Positions 8,778-20,220 of a stretch of DNA of 64,000 bases are shown piece after piece (positions within the stretch are counted from its first letter, which is position 1; each line of letters begins with the position of its first letter). A program made the position numbers and the translations under genes. The stretch is from Streptomyces hiroshimensis (lineage in GTDB: Bacteria > Actinomycetota > Actinomycetes > Streptomycetales > Streptomycetaceae). The notes below the pieces were generated by a model, which searched no databases, was not told the DNA's origin, and saw nothing but the letters and a program-made list of their open reading frames with translations. The stretch is taken from assembly GCF_014650335.1 (NCBI RefSeq), contig NZ_BMUT01000008.1, positions 89,688 to 153,687 of the forward strand, read 5' to 3'.

Positions 8778-11687
8778 ATGGCCGTGCTGGAACCGCTGCG
8801 GGAGACGACGCCGCCGCGGATCGGACCCTACGAGCTCCTCGCCCGGCTCGGCTCCGGCGGCATGGGCGAGGTCCACCTCGCCCGCGGCCCCGAGGGCACC
8901 GTCGCCCTCAAGACCGTCCGCGCCGCCCTCGCCGGCGAACCCGGCTTCCGCGCCCGGTTCCGGCGCGAGATCGCCGTCGCCCGCTCCGTCGACAGCCCCC
9001 ACGTCGCCCGGCTGACCGGCGGCGACGCCGACGCCGACCCGCCGTGGCTCGCCACCGAGTACGTGCCCGGCCCCACGCTCGCCGAAGCCGTACGCCTCGC
9101 CGGGCCCCTCCCCGCCGCGACTGTCCAGGCCCTGGGCGCCCACCTCGTACGGGCCCTCCACGCCGTCCACGCCGCGCCCGCGCTCCACCGCGACCTCAAG
9201 CCCGGCAACGTCCTGCTGGCCGCCGACGGCCCCCGCCTCATCGACTTCGGCGTCGCCCGCGCCCCCGACGCCACGACGCTGACCGGCACCGGGCTGATGG
9301 TCGGCACGCCCGGCTTCATGTCCCCGGAGCACCTGGCCGGCGGCCGGCACGTCGTCGCCGCCTCCGACGTCTTCTGCCTCGCCTCCGTGCTGTGTTACGC
9401 CGCGACCGGCGAGAACCCCTTCGGCGACGGGCCGCTCGCCGCGGTCCTCCACCGCGTCTCGCAGGCGAAGACGGACCTGTCGTCCGTACCCGAGCCCCTG
9501 CGGGACGTCCTTGCGGACTGCCTGCACGTGGATCCGGCGGCCCGCCCGGGGACGCAGGCCCTGATGGAACGCTTCGGCGCCCCGCACACGGGCGATTTCG
9601 ACTGGCCGGCCCCGGTACGGGAACGGATCGCCCGGGGCCGCTCGGAAGCGGAGTCCGCTGCGCGGAGCGCCGCGACGTCGGCGAGGCCGTCCGGGCCGGG
9701 GGCTTCGGCGCCGGCTTCTTTCGGCCGCGACGGCGCTCAGCTCGCTGCGAGCGGTTCGGCGGTGCCGGGCGGGCCTGAGGGCGGTGCGGCACCGCCGGTT
9801 GGCGCCGTTGGGGTTGAGCGCCGCGGCGACGGGAGTGGGGTGGCGGGACCTGCGGGTCCGGCGGGCGCGGCGGAGTGGCCGGGGGCTCCGGCGGACCCGT
9901 CGGCTGTGCCGGCAACCGGCTTCCGCCGCGACGGCGCTCAGCTCGCTGCGAGCGGTTCGGCGGTGCCGGGCGGGTCTGAGGGCGGTGCGGCACCGCCGGT
10001 TGGCGCCGTTGGGGTTGAGCGCCGCGGCGGCGGGGGTGAGGTGGCGGGCTCTGCTGGGTTGGAGGCTTCGGCGACCTCCATCCGCCGCGACGGTGATCAG
10101 CCCGCTGCGAGCGGTTCGGCGGTGCCGGGCGGGCCTGAGGGGCGTACGCCGCCGCCGGTCGCCGCTGTGGCGGCGTACGTGCATGACCTGCCGACCATGG
10201 GCGCGCCGCAGCCCGCGCAGGGCGCCGCCGCGCACCCCGCGCCGGGCCGGACGGCCGCCCCGCCGCGGGGTCGTTCCCCCCTCACGCTCGGGCTCGCCGC
10301 GCTCGCGGCGTTCGTCGTCGGGGCTGCAGGCGTGTTCGGCGTCTACCAGTTCACCCGTTCCGGCGGCGACGACGACCGTGCCGGGGCGGAGGCCGCCGCG
10401 AACGGCAAGCCCGGAGGCGCGGGCCGTCAGGAGGGGACCGACGGTGTCGACGAAGACGGTGGCCCCGACCGTGCGGGCGTCGTTCCCGGACAGGCCACCG
10501 CCCGCCCCGCCGGCTGGCACGCGTGGTCCGGCCGCCTGTCCAAGGGCCCCCTCGGCTGCGCGGCCGACAGCACGGCCGTCGTCTGCCAGCTCGTGGACGG
10601 CTCCTACGAGGCCGTCGGCGCCAAGGACGGCAAGCAGCTGTGGCGCTACGACCCGGTGGCGGGCTGGGAGACCGGTACCTCCGCCTCGGTCAGCCCGACC
10701 GGCCTGTTCATCGTCCCCGGCGGCGGCCTGCCTCCCGCGCTGCACGCCGGAACGGCCGTCCTCGCGGCCGCGGACCGGATCCAGGCCCGGGACGTCGCGA
10801 GCGGCAAGGTCCGCTGGGAGAAACGATTCGGCGCCGCGCCCGGCACGATGAGCTTCAAGGGCAAGCCCCTCGTCGTGGACGGCCGCGCCTTCGTGGGCGT
10901 CTCCACCACCGGCCAGGGCTACGACCTGCTCGCCTACGACCTCTCCGACGGCCGTGAACTGTGGCGCAAGCGCCTCGCCAGCGCCCAGCTCGCCCGCGCC
11001 TTCCGGCAGGACTTCGCGCCGGTCGCCGCCAAGGACGGCGTCGTCTACGCCCGCTCCGAGCGCGGCGTGAGCGCCTACGACGCCGCCACCGGCGCCGAAC
11101 GCGGCGAGACCGAGCCCTTCGGGCGCGGCTGCGGGGAGATCCTCGTCCAGGGCGGCTCGGTGCTGTGCGGCGAGCACACCGGCAACCGCGACGGCAGTCG
11201 CCTGACGCTGCACAGGCTCGACGCCCGGAGCCTCGCCGCAGGCGAGGACGTGCCGATGGCGGACGGCACCGCCCGTCGCGACCTGCACATCACGGCCGCG
11301 AACGACAAGGTCGTCGTGGGCCTGGACGACAGCGCCTCGCGCGTGGTCGTCGTCGACCGCACCGGCCGCACGCCCGAGCTGGTCCGCACGGTCCCGAAGT
11401 CCGACGCCCCGTTCCCCCGGACCCTGGCGTCGGCGCCGCTGATCGTCGGCGACCGGCTGCTGTGGGCCACCAACACCGCCCTCGTCCAGGCGCCGCTGGA
11501 CGCCGGGCAGGGACGGGCGATCCCCGTGGAGGGCGCTCCCGGCGACCGCCCGGAGCCCGAGTACGACAAGAAGAACGGCATCGACATCGCCAAGTCCGTA
11601 CGGCCCCCCATCGCCCTCCCGGTCGGCGGCGTCGTGCACATCGTCTACGACCAGGGCGCCGTCCGCTCGGTCGAGCTGCCGCACTAG
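8778..11687 (+). CDS. Ser/Thr protein kinase with PQQ-like beta-propeller
   Basis: A 969-residue membrane kinase. The Hanks-type domain spans about residues 15-285, with glycine loop GSGGMGEV (25-32), lysine K45, catalytic HRDLKPGN (137-144) and DFG (156-158). A long Ala/Gly/Pro-rich linker follows, then one membrane helix near 499-520 and an extracytoplasmic PQQ-like propeller from about 570 to the end. Streptomyces kinases of this type carry propellers in place of PASTA repeats. I chose ATG 8778 over the in-frame TTG 8757 because GGGGGGA lies about 10 nt upstream. The linker contains a DNA repeat of about 104 bp copied three times in frame. A second, related kinase starts 8 nt after the stop. 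The ligand is unknown. Confidence 0.9.
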   Translation: MAVLEPLRETTPPRIGPYELLARLGSGGMGEVHLARGPEGTVALKTVRAALAGEPGFRARFRREIAVARSVDSPHVARLTGGDADADPPWLATEYVPGPTLAEAVRLAGPLPAATVQALGAHLVRALHAVHAAPALHRDLKPGNVLLAADGPRLIDFGVARAPDATTLTGTGLMVGTPGFMSPEHLAGGRHVVAASDVFCLASVLCYAATGENPFGDGPLAAVLHRVSQAKTDLSSVPEPLRDVLADCLHVDPAARPGTQALMERFGAPHTGDFDWPAPVRERIARGRSEAESAARSAATSARPSGPGASAPASFGRDGAQLAASGSAVPGGPEGGAAPPVGAVGVERRGDGSGVAGPAGPAGAAEWPGAPADPSAVPATGFRRDGAQLAASGSAVPGGSEGGAAPPVGAVGVERRGGGGEVAGSAGLEASATSIRRDGDQPAASGSAVPGGPEGRTPPPVAAVAAYVHDLPTMGAPQPAQGAAAHPAPGRTAAPPRGRSPLTLGLAALAAFVVGAAGVFGVYQFTRSGGDDDRAGAEAAANGKPGGAGRQEGTDGVDEDGGPDRAGVVPGQATARPAGWHAWSGRLSKGPLGCAADSTAVVCQLVDGSYEAVGAKDGKQLWRYDPVAGWETGTSASVSPTGLFIVPGGGLPPALHAGTAVLAAADRIQARDVASGKVRWEKRFGAAPGTMSFKGKPLVVDGRAFVGVSTTGQGYDLLAYDLSDGRELWRKRLASAQLARAFRQDFAPVAAKDGVVYARSERGVSAYDAATGAERGETEPFGRGCGEILVQGGSVLCGEHTGNRDGSRLTLHRLDARSLAAGEDVPMADGTARRDLHITAANDKVVVGLDDSASRVVVVDRTGRTPELVRTVPKSDAPFPRTLASAPLIVGDRLLWATNTALVQAPLDAGQGRAIPVEGAPGDRPEPEYDKKNGIDIAKSVRPPIALPVGGVVHIVYDQGAVRSVELPH
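9725..10145 (+). repeat. Three in-frame copies of a palindromic ~104-bp repeat in the kinase linker
   Basis: Units begin at 9725, 9926 and 10085 with CCGCGACGG. The first two differ at only one position over about 104 bp. The third is shorter and more diverged. Each full unit contains nested dyads: CTCGC-T-GCGAG, and GGCGGTGC-G-GCACCGCC. All copies are read in the same frame, giving repeats of LAASGSAVPGG and PPVGAVGVERRG. Confidence 0.85.
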
Positions 11688-11695
11688 GGGAACAC

Positions 11696-13966
<2,271 letters not shown>

Positions 13967-13976
13967 GGGAGACCGC

Positions 13977-15440
13977 TCAGCCGCCGTTGACCTTGGTCGC
14001 GATGCGGTCGCCGACCTCCTTGTCGACATTGCGCCAGTACTGCAGGGCGCGGTCCAGGACGGGCCTGCTGACGCCGTTGCTCAGGTGGCCGGCCACGTTG
14101 GAGACGAGGCGGTCGCGGGCGGCGTCGTCGAGGACCGTGCGGACCATCGTGCCCGCCTGGCCGAAGTCGTCGTCCTCGCGGTGCAGCTTGTACGCCTCGC
14201 GGACCATCTCGCCCGCCGCCTGCCAGCCCGCGATGTCCCCGAAGCGCCCGGTGTCGGCGGCGGGGCCGCCGTACGAATTGGGCGCGTAGGGGCGGGCCAC
14301 GCGGTTGGGCTCGAAGCGCATGGGGCCGTCCTTGGCGTAGGAGCGGACGTCCGAGCGGGGGCGGTTGGGCGGCAGCTGGGCGTAGTTCGGGCCGATGCGG
14401 TACCGGTGGGTGTCCGGGTAGGAGAAGAGCCGGCCCAGCAGCATCTTGTCGGGCGACGGGCCGACGCCCGGCACGAGGTTCGACGGCTCGAAGGCGGCCT
14501 GCTCGATGTGGACGAAGAAGTCGTCGGGGTTGCGGTCGAGCGTCATCCGGCCGACCTCGATCAGCGGGTAGTCGCCGTGCGGCCACACCTTGGTGAGGTC
14601 GAAGGGGTTGAAGCGGTAGTCCGGGGCGTCGTCGAACGGCATCACCTGGACGTACATCGTCCACGACGGGGCGTTGCCGCCCTTGATCGCGTCGAAGAGG
14701 TCGCGCCGGTGGAAGTCGGTGTCCTCGCTCGCCATCCGGTCGGCTTCCGCCTGCGTGAAGAACTCGATGCCCTGGTCGGTCTTGATGTGGTACTTGATCC
14801 AGAATTTCTCGCCGCCCCGGTTGACCCACATGTAGGTGTGCGAGCCGTAGCCGTTCATGTGCCGCCAGGTGCGCGGGACGCCGCGGTCGCCCATCAGCCA
14901 CGTGACCATGTGGGCGGACTCGGGCGACAGGGTCCAGAAGTCCCACTGCATGTCGTTGTCGCGCAGGCCGTTGTCGGCGCGGCGCTTCTGGGAGCGGATG
15001 AAGTCCTGGAACTTGATCGGGTCACGGACGAAGAAGACCGGGGTGTTGTTGCCGACCAGGTCGTAGTTGCCGTGGTCCGTGTAGAACTTCAGGGCGAAGC
15101 CGCGCGGGTCGCGCCAGGTGTCGGGGCTCCCCTGCTCGCCCGCGACCGTCGAGAAGCGGGCCAGCATCTGCGTGTTGCGACCGGGCTGGAAGAGATCCGC
15201 CTTCGTGAACCGGCTGACGTCGTTGGTCACGCGGAAGGTGCCGTACGCGCCGCCGCCCTTGGCGTGGACCACGCGCTCGGGGACCCGTTCCCGGTTGAAC
15301 TGGGCCATCTTCTCGATCAGGTAGTGGTCCTGGAGCAGGATGGGCCCGGAATCGCCGATGGTGAGCGAGTGCTCGTCGCTCTCGACGGGGATTCCGGCGT
15401 TGTTCGTGGTGTACGGGTTCTGCTGCGCCGAGCCGGTCAT
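13977..15440 (-). CDS. katA: Monofunctional heme catalase
   Basis: A 487-residue small-subunit catalase that converts hydrogen peroxide to water and oxygen in the cytoplasm. Visible motifs are the distal histidine in ERVVHAKGGGAYGTF, the NDVSRFTKADLF segment, and the proximal heme ligand tyrosine in RLFSYPDTHRYRIG. Length matches the major vegetative catalases of Streptomyces. ATG 15440 is preceded by GGAGG at 6-7 nt. An in-frame ATG at 15494 is less likely. It is convergent with the second kinase, with 10 nt between stops. No Fur-like CatR gene is adjacent here. A perfect dyad about 100 bp upstream is a candidate operator. The symbol follows family usage, because naming differs between species. 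Confidence 0.94.
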   Translation of the reverse strand: MTGSAQQNPYTTNNAGIPVESDEHSLTIGDSGPILLQDHYLIEKMAQFNRERVPERVVHAKGGGAYGTFRVTNDVSRFTKADLFQPGRNTQMLARFSTVAGEQGSPDTWRDPRGFALKFYTDHGNYDLVGNNTPVFFVRDPIKFQDFIRSQKRRADNGLRDNDMQWDFWTLSPESAHMVTWLMGDRGVPRTWRHMNGYGSHTYMWVNRGGEKFWIKYHIKTDQGIEFFTQAEADRMASEDTDFHRRDLFDAIKGGNAPSWTMYVQVMPFDDAPDYRFNPFDLTKVWPHGDYPLIEVGRMTLDRNPDDFFVHIEQAAFEPSNLVPGVGPSPDKMLLGRLFSYPDTHRYRIGPNYAQLPPNRPRSDVRSYAKDGPMRFEPNRVARPYAPNSYGGPAADTGRFGDIAGWQAAGEMVREAYKLHREDDDFGQAGTMVRTVLDDAARDRLVSNVAGHLSNGVSRPVLDRALQYWRNVDKEVGDRIATKVNGG

Positions 15441-15535
15441 GGGACGCCTCCCGGTACGGGGTGGTGAGGGCGCGCGGGCAGTGCCGCCCTCCACCTCGCC
15501 AGTGAACTCCGCCGACGCCGTGTCGGCAACGGGAG

Positions 15536-15552
15536 TCTGGACTCTGTCCAGA
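15536..15552. promoter_or_regulatory. Perfect dyad upstream of catalase
   Basis: TCTGGAC-TCT-GTCCAGA is a perfect 7-bp-arm inverted repeat located 96 bp before the catalase ATG. It is 78 bp beyond the 3' end of the SpoIIE gene, which runs on the same strand upstream. Position and symmetry suggest a repressor or activator site for the catalase. The cognate protein is unknown. Confidence 0.4.
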
Positions 15553-15597
15553 ACTTCACTGCGTACGGGTGAATCCGTGTTCGACGGGGCCCGGCGC

Positions 15598-15633
15598 GGC
15601 TCTCACGGCTCTCCCGGCTCTCCCGGCTCTCAC
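15598..15633. repeat. Short 10-bp tandem repeat
   Basis: About four copies of CGGCTCTCCC/CGGCTCTCAC lie in tandem, overlapping the stop codon of the SpoIIE phosphatase gene. This is a simple slippage-type repeat with no evident function. Confidence 0.6.
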
Positions 15634-18503
15634 CGGGCGTGGGACGGCAGCGCCAGCTCGAACCACACCACCTTCCCCGTGCTCAGCCGGGTCGCCCCCC
15701 ACCGCCTGGCCAGCCGGTTGACCAGGTACAGGCCGCGGCCGCCCTCGTCCGAGGGCCGGGCCTGGCGCAGCCGCGGCAGCTGCGGCACGTCGTCGCCCAC
15801 CTCGCAGCGCAGCACGTCCGTACGCAGCAGGCGCAGCGTGATCGGCCGCTCGGCGTACCGCACGGCGTTGGTGATCACCTCGCTGACCAGCAGCTCCACG
15901 GAGTCCGTGAGCTCCTCCAGGCCCCAGCGGGTCAGGGCGCGACGGGCCAGCCGGCGCGCCTGACGGGCCGTCTGCGGGCGCGGGTCGAGGAACCAGTAGG
16001 CCACGTCGCTGGGCGCGATGCCCTCGAAGCGGGCGGCGAGCAGGGCGATGCCGTCGTCCCGGTCGCCCGGGCCGAGCATGCCGAGCACCTCGTCGCACAG
16101 GGGCTCCAGCGGCGGCGGGTTCGGGCCGGTCAGCCGGGCGGTCTCGATCAGCCGCTCGCGCAGCTGCTCTATGCCCGTCCAGACGTCCCTGATCCGCGAC
16201 TCCACCAGGCCGTCGGTGTACAGCAGCAGCGTCGCCCCGGCGGGCGCGTCCAGCTCCACCGCCTCGAAGTCGACCCCGCCCACGCCGATCGGCGCGCCCG
16301 GCGGGACGCGCAGGACCTCCGCGCGGCCGCCGCGGTGCAGCAGTATGGGCGGCGGGTGGCCCGCGTTGGCGATCACGATGCGGTGCGCGACCGGGTCGTA
16401 CACCGCGTACATGCACGTGGCCATGCGGTCCGAGCCGAGGCGCTGGGCCTGCTCGTCCAGGTGGTGCAGCACCTCGGCCGGGGGCAGGTCCAGGCCCGCC
16501 AGGGTCTGCGCGGTCGTGCGCAGCTGGCCCATGATCGCGGCGGAGGTCATGGAGTGGCCCATGACGTCGCCCACGACGAGGGCGACGCGGTTGCCCGGCA
16601 GCGGGATCGCGTCGTACCAGTCGCCGCCGACGCGGGCGGTCTCGGCGGCCGGCAGGTAGCGGCTGGCGAGGCGGACGCCGGTCGGCTGGGGGAGGGAGTC
16701 GGGCAGCATCGTGCGCTGCAGCTCGTCCGCGATGTACACCTCGCGGCCGTAGAGCACGGCCTTGTCCACGCCCAGGGCGGTGTGCGTCGCCAGCTGCGCG
16801 GCCACCAGGAGGTCGTCGTTCTCGAACGCGGCCCGGTCCGGGCGGCGGACGAACACCGCGGCGCCGATCACCCGGCGCCGCCCCCGCAGCGGCGCCAGGA
16901 TCGTGCGGTGCCGGTCCGGGACCGGCCGCTCGTCGCCCAGCAGCTCGGGAAGGGCCGCCCGCGCGGCGGAGGAGTCCCCGAAGACCGGTCTGACACCCCG
17001 CAGCACCTCCGCGAGCGGCCCCCCTATGCGCACCTCGCAGCGCTCGGCGGCGCAGCCGGCGAGATCCGGGACGGGCTCGGGGCGCTCGGCCGGCGGGTCC
17101 GCGGCGTCGCCCTCGCCCAGCCCGCGTACGTGCTCGGGCAGCTGGTCGGTGCGGCGCAGCCGCAGCACGACGGGGCCCACGGGCCGCTCGTCGCCGACCG
17201 GCAGCGGGTCGCGCAGGTAGACGAGGATGGCGTCGGCGAACGTCGGGACGGTGGCCCGGCACAGGCCGAGCACGATCTCGTCGAGGTCGATGCCGCGGGC
17301 GATCCGGCGCGTGGCGGCGCCCACGAAGCGCAGACGCTCGCCGCCGGCGGGGAGCCCGCCGGCCGGGCCGGCGCCCTCCGGCACGGCCGGGGCCGGGTGG
17401 TTGCCGGGCTCGGCGGGCGGGTGGCCGGTGGTGCCGGCGGCGGTCGCGGCGGCGCTCTCCGGCCGCGGAGACGGGCTGTCCGCGGCGCCCGCCGGAGCGC
17501 CTGCGCCTGCGGGGCGCCCGGCGCCGGGGGCTGCGGACTCCCGGGCATCGTTGTCAGAGGTGGCGGCGGCCGGAGCGCGCTCGGCCGTCCCGGCAGCCAG
17601 CGCGGCGGAGGCCGCACCGGCGGCACGGGCCTTGGCGGCCCGTGATCCGGTGGCCCGGGTGCCCGCGGCGCGCGGCCCGTCGGCGCCGGGGCCGTCGGCG
17701 GGGGCTGCGGTGGTTCCGGGGGCGTCGGCCCGGGACCCGGAGGTCCGGGAGCCGGTGACCCCGAGACCGTCGGTCGGGGCTCCGGTGGTCCGGGACCGGG
17801 TGGTCCGGGACGCGCCTGCCCCGGAGGCTGTCGCCCCCGAGCCGGTCGTCCCGGATTCGTCGGTCCGGGGGCCGCCGGTCCGGGACCCGGAGGCCGGGGA
17901 GCCGGTGCCCCCGAGGCCGTCGGTCTGGGGCCCGCTGGTCCGGGGGCCGGTGGTCCCGGGGCCGTCGGCCGGGGCTCCGGTGGCCCGGGACGCGCCTGCC
18001 CCGGAGCCGGTCGCCCCGGAGCCGGTCGTCCCGGGCTCGTCGGCCCGGGTCCCCCCGGTTCGGGACGTGGAGGTCCGGGAGCCGGTGGTCCGGGAACCCC
18101 GGGAGCCGCCGCCCCGGCTGCCGGCGGGACGGGAGCCCGTCGTGGCCGGTGCGGGCGTCCCCGGCGTCGTGGTCGCGGGGGATTCCGGCGCACCGGTCGC
18201 GGGGAGATCGCCCGGTTCCGGGTGGGAGCTCGTGCGCGTCCGGGCGCGGGAAGGGTCGGCCCCGGCCGGGCGCGTGCCCGCGTGCGAGTCGTCGCGGCGC
18301 TGGGACGGCACGCCCTGTGCGCCCGGCCCGTCCGCGGCGCCGGGCAGGGCCGTGCCCGGATTCGGCCGGCCCGCCTCCTCCGGCTCGGGGGCCGGCCGTG
18401 GACGACCCGGTTCCGGATCCGGGGCAGAGGCAGCGGCGGGCGCGGCGGCCTGCCGCACCGCGGCGATCCGCTGGCTTCCGTGGGAGTCGGTGTGCTCCGT
18501 CAC
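15630..18503 (-). CDS. SpoIIE-type PP2C phosphatase with GAF and HATPase domains
   Basis: A 957-residue protein. Residues 1 to about 390 are low-complexity Pro/Ala/Gly/Thr/Ser/Arg sequence with degenerate TTGSGATGSGAG-like repeats and no predicted fold. A GAF domain covers about 395-560. The SpoIIE-type PP2C phosphatase covers about 600-790 (GGDWYDAIPLPGNR, VVGDVMGHS, LLYTDGLVE). A C-terminal HATPase_c domain of the anti-sigma kinase type runs from about 815 (ELLVSEVITNAVRYAE, DEGGRGLYLVN). Such proteins control anti-sigma/anti-anti-sigma switches in Streptomyces. The GTG at 18503 has a weak ribosome-binding site, and part of the N-terminal extension may not be translated. The stop lies in a short tandem repeat. 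Confidence 0.88.
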   Translation of the reverse strand: MTEHTDSHGSQRIAAVRQAAAPAAASAPDPEPGRPRPAPEPEEAGRPNPGTALPGAADGPGAQGVPSQRRDDSHAGTRPAGADPSRARTRTSSHPEPGDLPATGAPESPATTTPGTPAPATTGSRPAGSRGGGSRGSRTTGSRTSTSRTGGTRADEPGTTGSGATGSGAGASRATGAPADGPGTTGPRTSGPQTDGLGGTGSPASGSRTGGPRTDESGTTGSGATASGAGASRTTRSRTTGAPTDGLGVTGSRTSGSRADAPGTTAAPADGPGADGPRAAGTRATGSRAAKARAAGAASAALAAGTAERAPAAATSDNDARESAAPGAGRPAGAGAPAGAADSPSPRPESAAATAAGTTGHPPAEPGNHPAPAVPEGAGPAGGLPAGGERLRFVGAATRRIARGIDLDEIVLGLCRATVPTFADAILVYLRDPLPVGDERPVGPVVLRLRRTDQLPEHVRGLGEGDAADPPAERPEPVPDLAGCAAERCEVRIGGPLAEVLRGVRPVFGDSSAARAALPELLGDERPVPDRHRTILAPLRGRRRVIGAAVFVRRPDRAAFENDDLLVAAQLATHTALGVDKAVLYGREVYIADELQRTMLPDSLPQPTGVRLASRYLPAAETARVGGDWYDAIPLPGNRVALVVGDVMGHSMTSAAIMGQLRTTAQTLAGLDLPPAEVLHHLDEQAQRLGSDRMATCMYAVYDPVAHRIVIANAGHPPPILLHRGGRAEVLRVPPGAPIGVGGVDFEAVELDAPAGATLLLYTDGLVESRIRDVWTGIEQLRERLIETARLTGPNPPPLEPLCDEVLGMLGPGDRDDGIALLAARFEGIAPSDVAYWFLDPRPQTARQARRLARRALTRWGLEELTDSVELLVSEVITNAVRYAERPITLRLLRTDVLRCEVGDDVPQLPRLRQARPSDEGGRGLYLVNRLARRWGATRLSTGKVVWFELALPSHAR
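17600..18150 (-). repeat. Degenerate GC-rich coding repeats
   Basis: The stretch encoding the N-terminal extension of the phosphatase consists of imperfect repeats built on GGTCCGGGA, CCGGAGGTCCGGGAGCCGG and GTCGGCCCGGG. These give runs of TSGSR, TTGSG and ADAPGTT. The repeats vary in length and order, as expected from slippage and recombination. Boundaries are approximate. Confidence 0.6.
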
Positions 18504-18558
18504 GCGTGGGGTTCCATCCGTCGGGGCCGTGCGCCCGCTCGCGCGGGTGCACCGTGGG

Positions 18559-19236
18559 TCAGGCGCGTCGCAGATTGAGGAAGAGCTGGATCTCGGGTGG
18601 TACGTCCGTACTCGCCGGGGCGTACGCCAGCGAGTTCTCCCCGGCGACTTCGAAACCCGCTTCGCGCACGACCTGGCGCAGTTCGTCCCGCAGGTATCCG
18701 GATACCCGGATCGTGTTGCCCAGGAACGGGATCGCGTAGTCGTCCACGTCGGCCTCGACCATCGACAGGGCGAGCAACCCGCCGGGTCTCAGCAGCCCGT
18801 GGAGCATCCGCAGGGCGTGCGGGATCTCCGTGCGGGGCAGCATCAGCAGCGAGAAGAACGCGGTGACGCCGTCGAAGACGCCCAGCCGGCCGTCCCGCAG
18901 GTCCGCCAGGTCCGCCAGGTGGAAGCCGGCCCCGGGGACGTTCTCCCGGGCCAGCTCCAGCATGCCGGCGGAGAGGTCGACGCCCACGACGCGATGCCCC
19001 GCGTCGGCCAGTTGCAGGGCGGTGGGCAGGCCGGTGCCGCAGCCGACGTCGAGGACGCGGGAGCCGGGCGGCAGGGCGGCCGCGAGCCAGGCGGCCGCGC
19101 CGAGCTGGCCCTCCTTGTGCGGGAAGGCCTCGTCGTAGCGGCGGCCTATCGCGTCGAACGCCTCGGCCTGACCGCTGCGGTCCAGCCCCGAACGGGCGTA
19201 GCCGTCGTAGTCCCGCTGGTTCTCGTCACCGCTCAC
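18559..19236 (-). CDS. Class I SAM-dependent methyltransferase
   Basis: A 225-residue methyltransferase. Motif I VLDVGCGTGLPTA lies near residues 61-73, followed by the acidic strand end VVGVDLS and then DLADLRDGRLGVFDGVTAFFS. The fold and length fit the UbiE/Methyltransf_25 group of small-molecule methyltransferases. The substrate cannot be inferred. It starts with GTG at 19236, with GAGAGGG about 9 nt upstream. It lies 55 nt upstream of the SpoIIE gene on the same strand, so transcriptional linkage is possible but functional linkage is not evident. Confidence 0.85.
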   Translation of the reverse strand: MSGDENQRDYDGYARSGLDRSGQAEAFDAIGRRYDEAFPHKEGQLGAAAWLAAALPPGSRVLDVGCGTGLPTALQLADAGHRVVGVDLSAGMLELARENVPGAGFHLADLADLRDGRLGVFDGVTAFFSLLMLPRTEIPHALRMLHGLLRPGGLLALSMVEADVDDYAIPFLGNTIRVSGYLRDELRQVVREAGFEVAGENSLAYAPASTDVPPEIQLFLNLRRA

Positions 19237-19385
19237 GGCGCCCGCCCTCTCTGTGACCTATTTCCGTGAACAAGCGTCACATGCCGTGCTCTGCTCGTGC
19301 CGTGCTGCTGTGCAGTATCGCGGAGGCCGATCCTACGGTTGCCCGGCGGGCCGACGCCAAGCGGTTGGCCGGCTTCTGTCAGGCC

Positions 19386-20108
19386 TCATGCCCGGATCCG
19401 GGCCGGGAAACGGTCCCAGTCGTCCGGAAGGGCCGGTACGGGCCACGCCGGATCCGGCCGCCAGGCCTCCCAGCCGGAGGCGAACGGCGCGCCCCAGGAC
19501 TCGATCCGCTCGACCGCGGCCCGCCCTGCGGCCCGCACCCGCTCGGCCTGCCCCGCGGACATCAGGCCCGCCTGCTGCGCCTGCGCGAACTCGTCCTCGT
19601 CCTTCCACTGCCAGCTGCGGTCCGGATAGACGGCGATGTCGAGGAAGTGGTCCTCGGAGTCCACGCCGCCCGCCCAGCGGGTCAGCGGCTCCTCAAGGTT
19701 CACGTACCAGTTCTTGAACCGCCAGTCGCGGTCCCAGAACAGCCAGACCGACCACGGCTCGCCGGACCGGGCGAGCTTCAGCACGCCGGTGCCGGACCAC
19801 GGGGAGACGCCCGTGGTGCGGGGCTTGGTGTAGCGGGTGGCGAGCGGCTCCTGGTGGACGGGGGTGCCGTCGGCGAGCAGCGGGCGCACACAGGCCGTGC
19901 CCGGTGCGACCCAGACCGCGAGCAGGTCGGCGGTGTCCTGCACGACGGTGACGGGGCGGCAGATGTGGACGCGGTCGCTGGCATTGCCCCGGTAGCGCCA
20001 GAGGATCCGGTCCCCCGGCGCCCAGGAGGGCGTGCCGGCCGTGTTCGTGGAGTCCGCCTTGCCCGTGTCCTTGCCCGTGTCCGTGTCCGTGCCCGCGTCC
20101 GCTGTCAT
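19386..20108 (-). CDS. DUF402 domain protein
   Basis: A 240-residue cytoplasmic protein. Residues 1-30 are a Thr/Asp/Gly-rich repeat (GTDTDTGKDTGK). From about residue 115 it matches the DUF402 (FomD-like) fold, with WFWDRDWRFKNWYVNLEEPLTR-type core elements, GVDSEDHFLDIAVYPD and DEDEFAQA. In characterised DUF402 proteins the conserved acidic residues bind divalent metal, and FomD hydrolyses a cytidylyl-phosphonate ester. Nucleotide phosphohydrolase activity is therefore possible, but the substrate is unknown. It is monocistronic as far as can be seen. Confidence 0.8.
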   Translation of the reverse strand: MTADAGTDTDTGKDTGKADSTNTAGTPSWAPGDRILWRYRGNASDRVHICRPVTVVQDTADLLAVWVAPGTACVRPLLADGTPVHQEPLATRYTKPRTTGVSPWSGTGVLKLARSGEPWSVWLFWDRDWRFKNWYVNLEEPLTRWAGGVDSEDHFLDIAVYPDRSWQWKDEDEFAQAQQAGLMSAGQAERVRAAGRAAVERIESWGAPFASGWEAWRPDPAWPVPALPDDWDRFPARIRA

Positions 20109-20220
20109 GCGGAGATCCTAGGCGCGGGGGGCGGATGTGCGCCGTGATGTGTGACGCACGGAGCCGGTTACCGGCGGGCGGAGGAACAGAAGGGGGGCCG
20201 CACGCCCCCGCCCACCGGAT

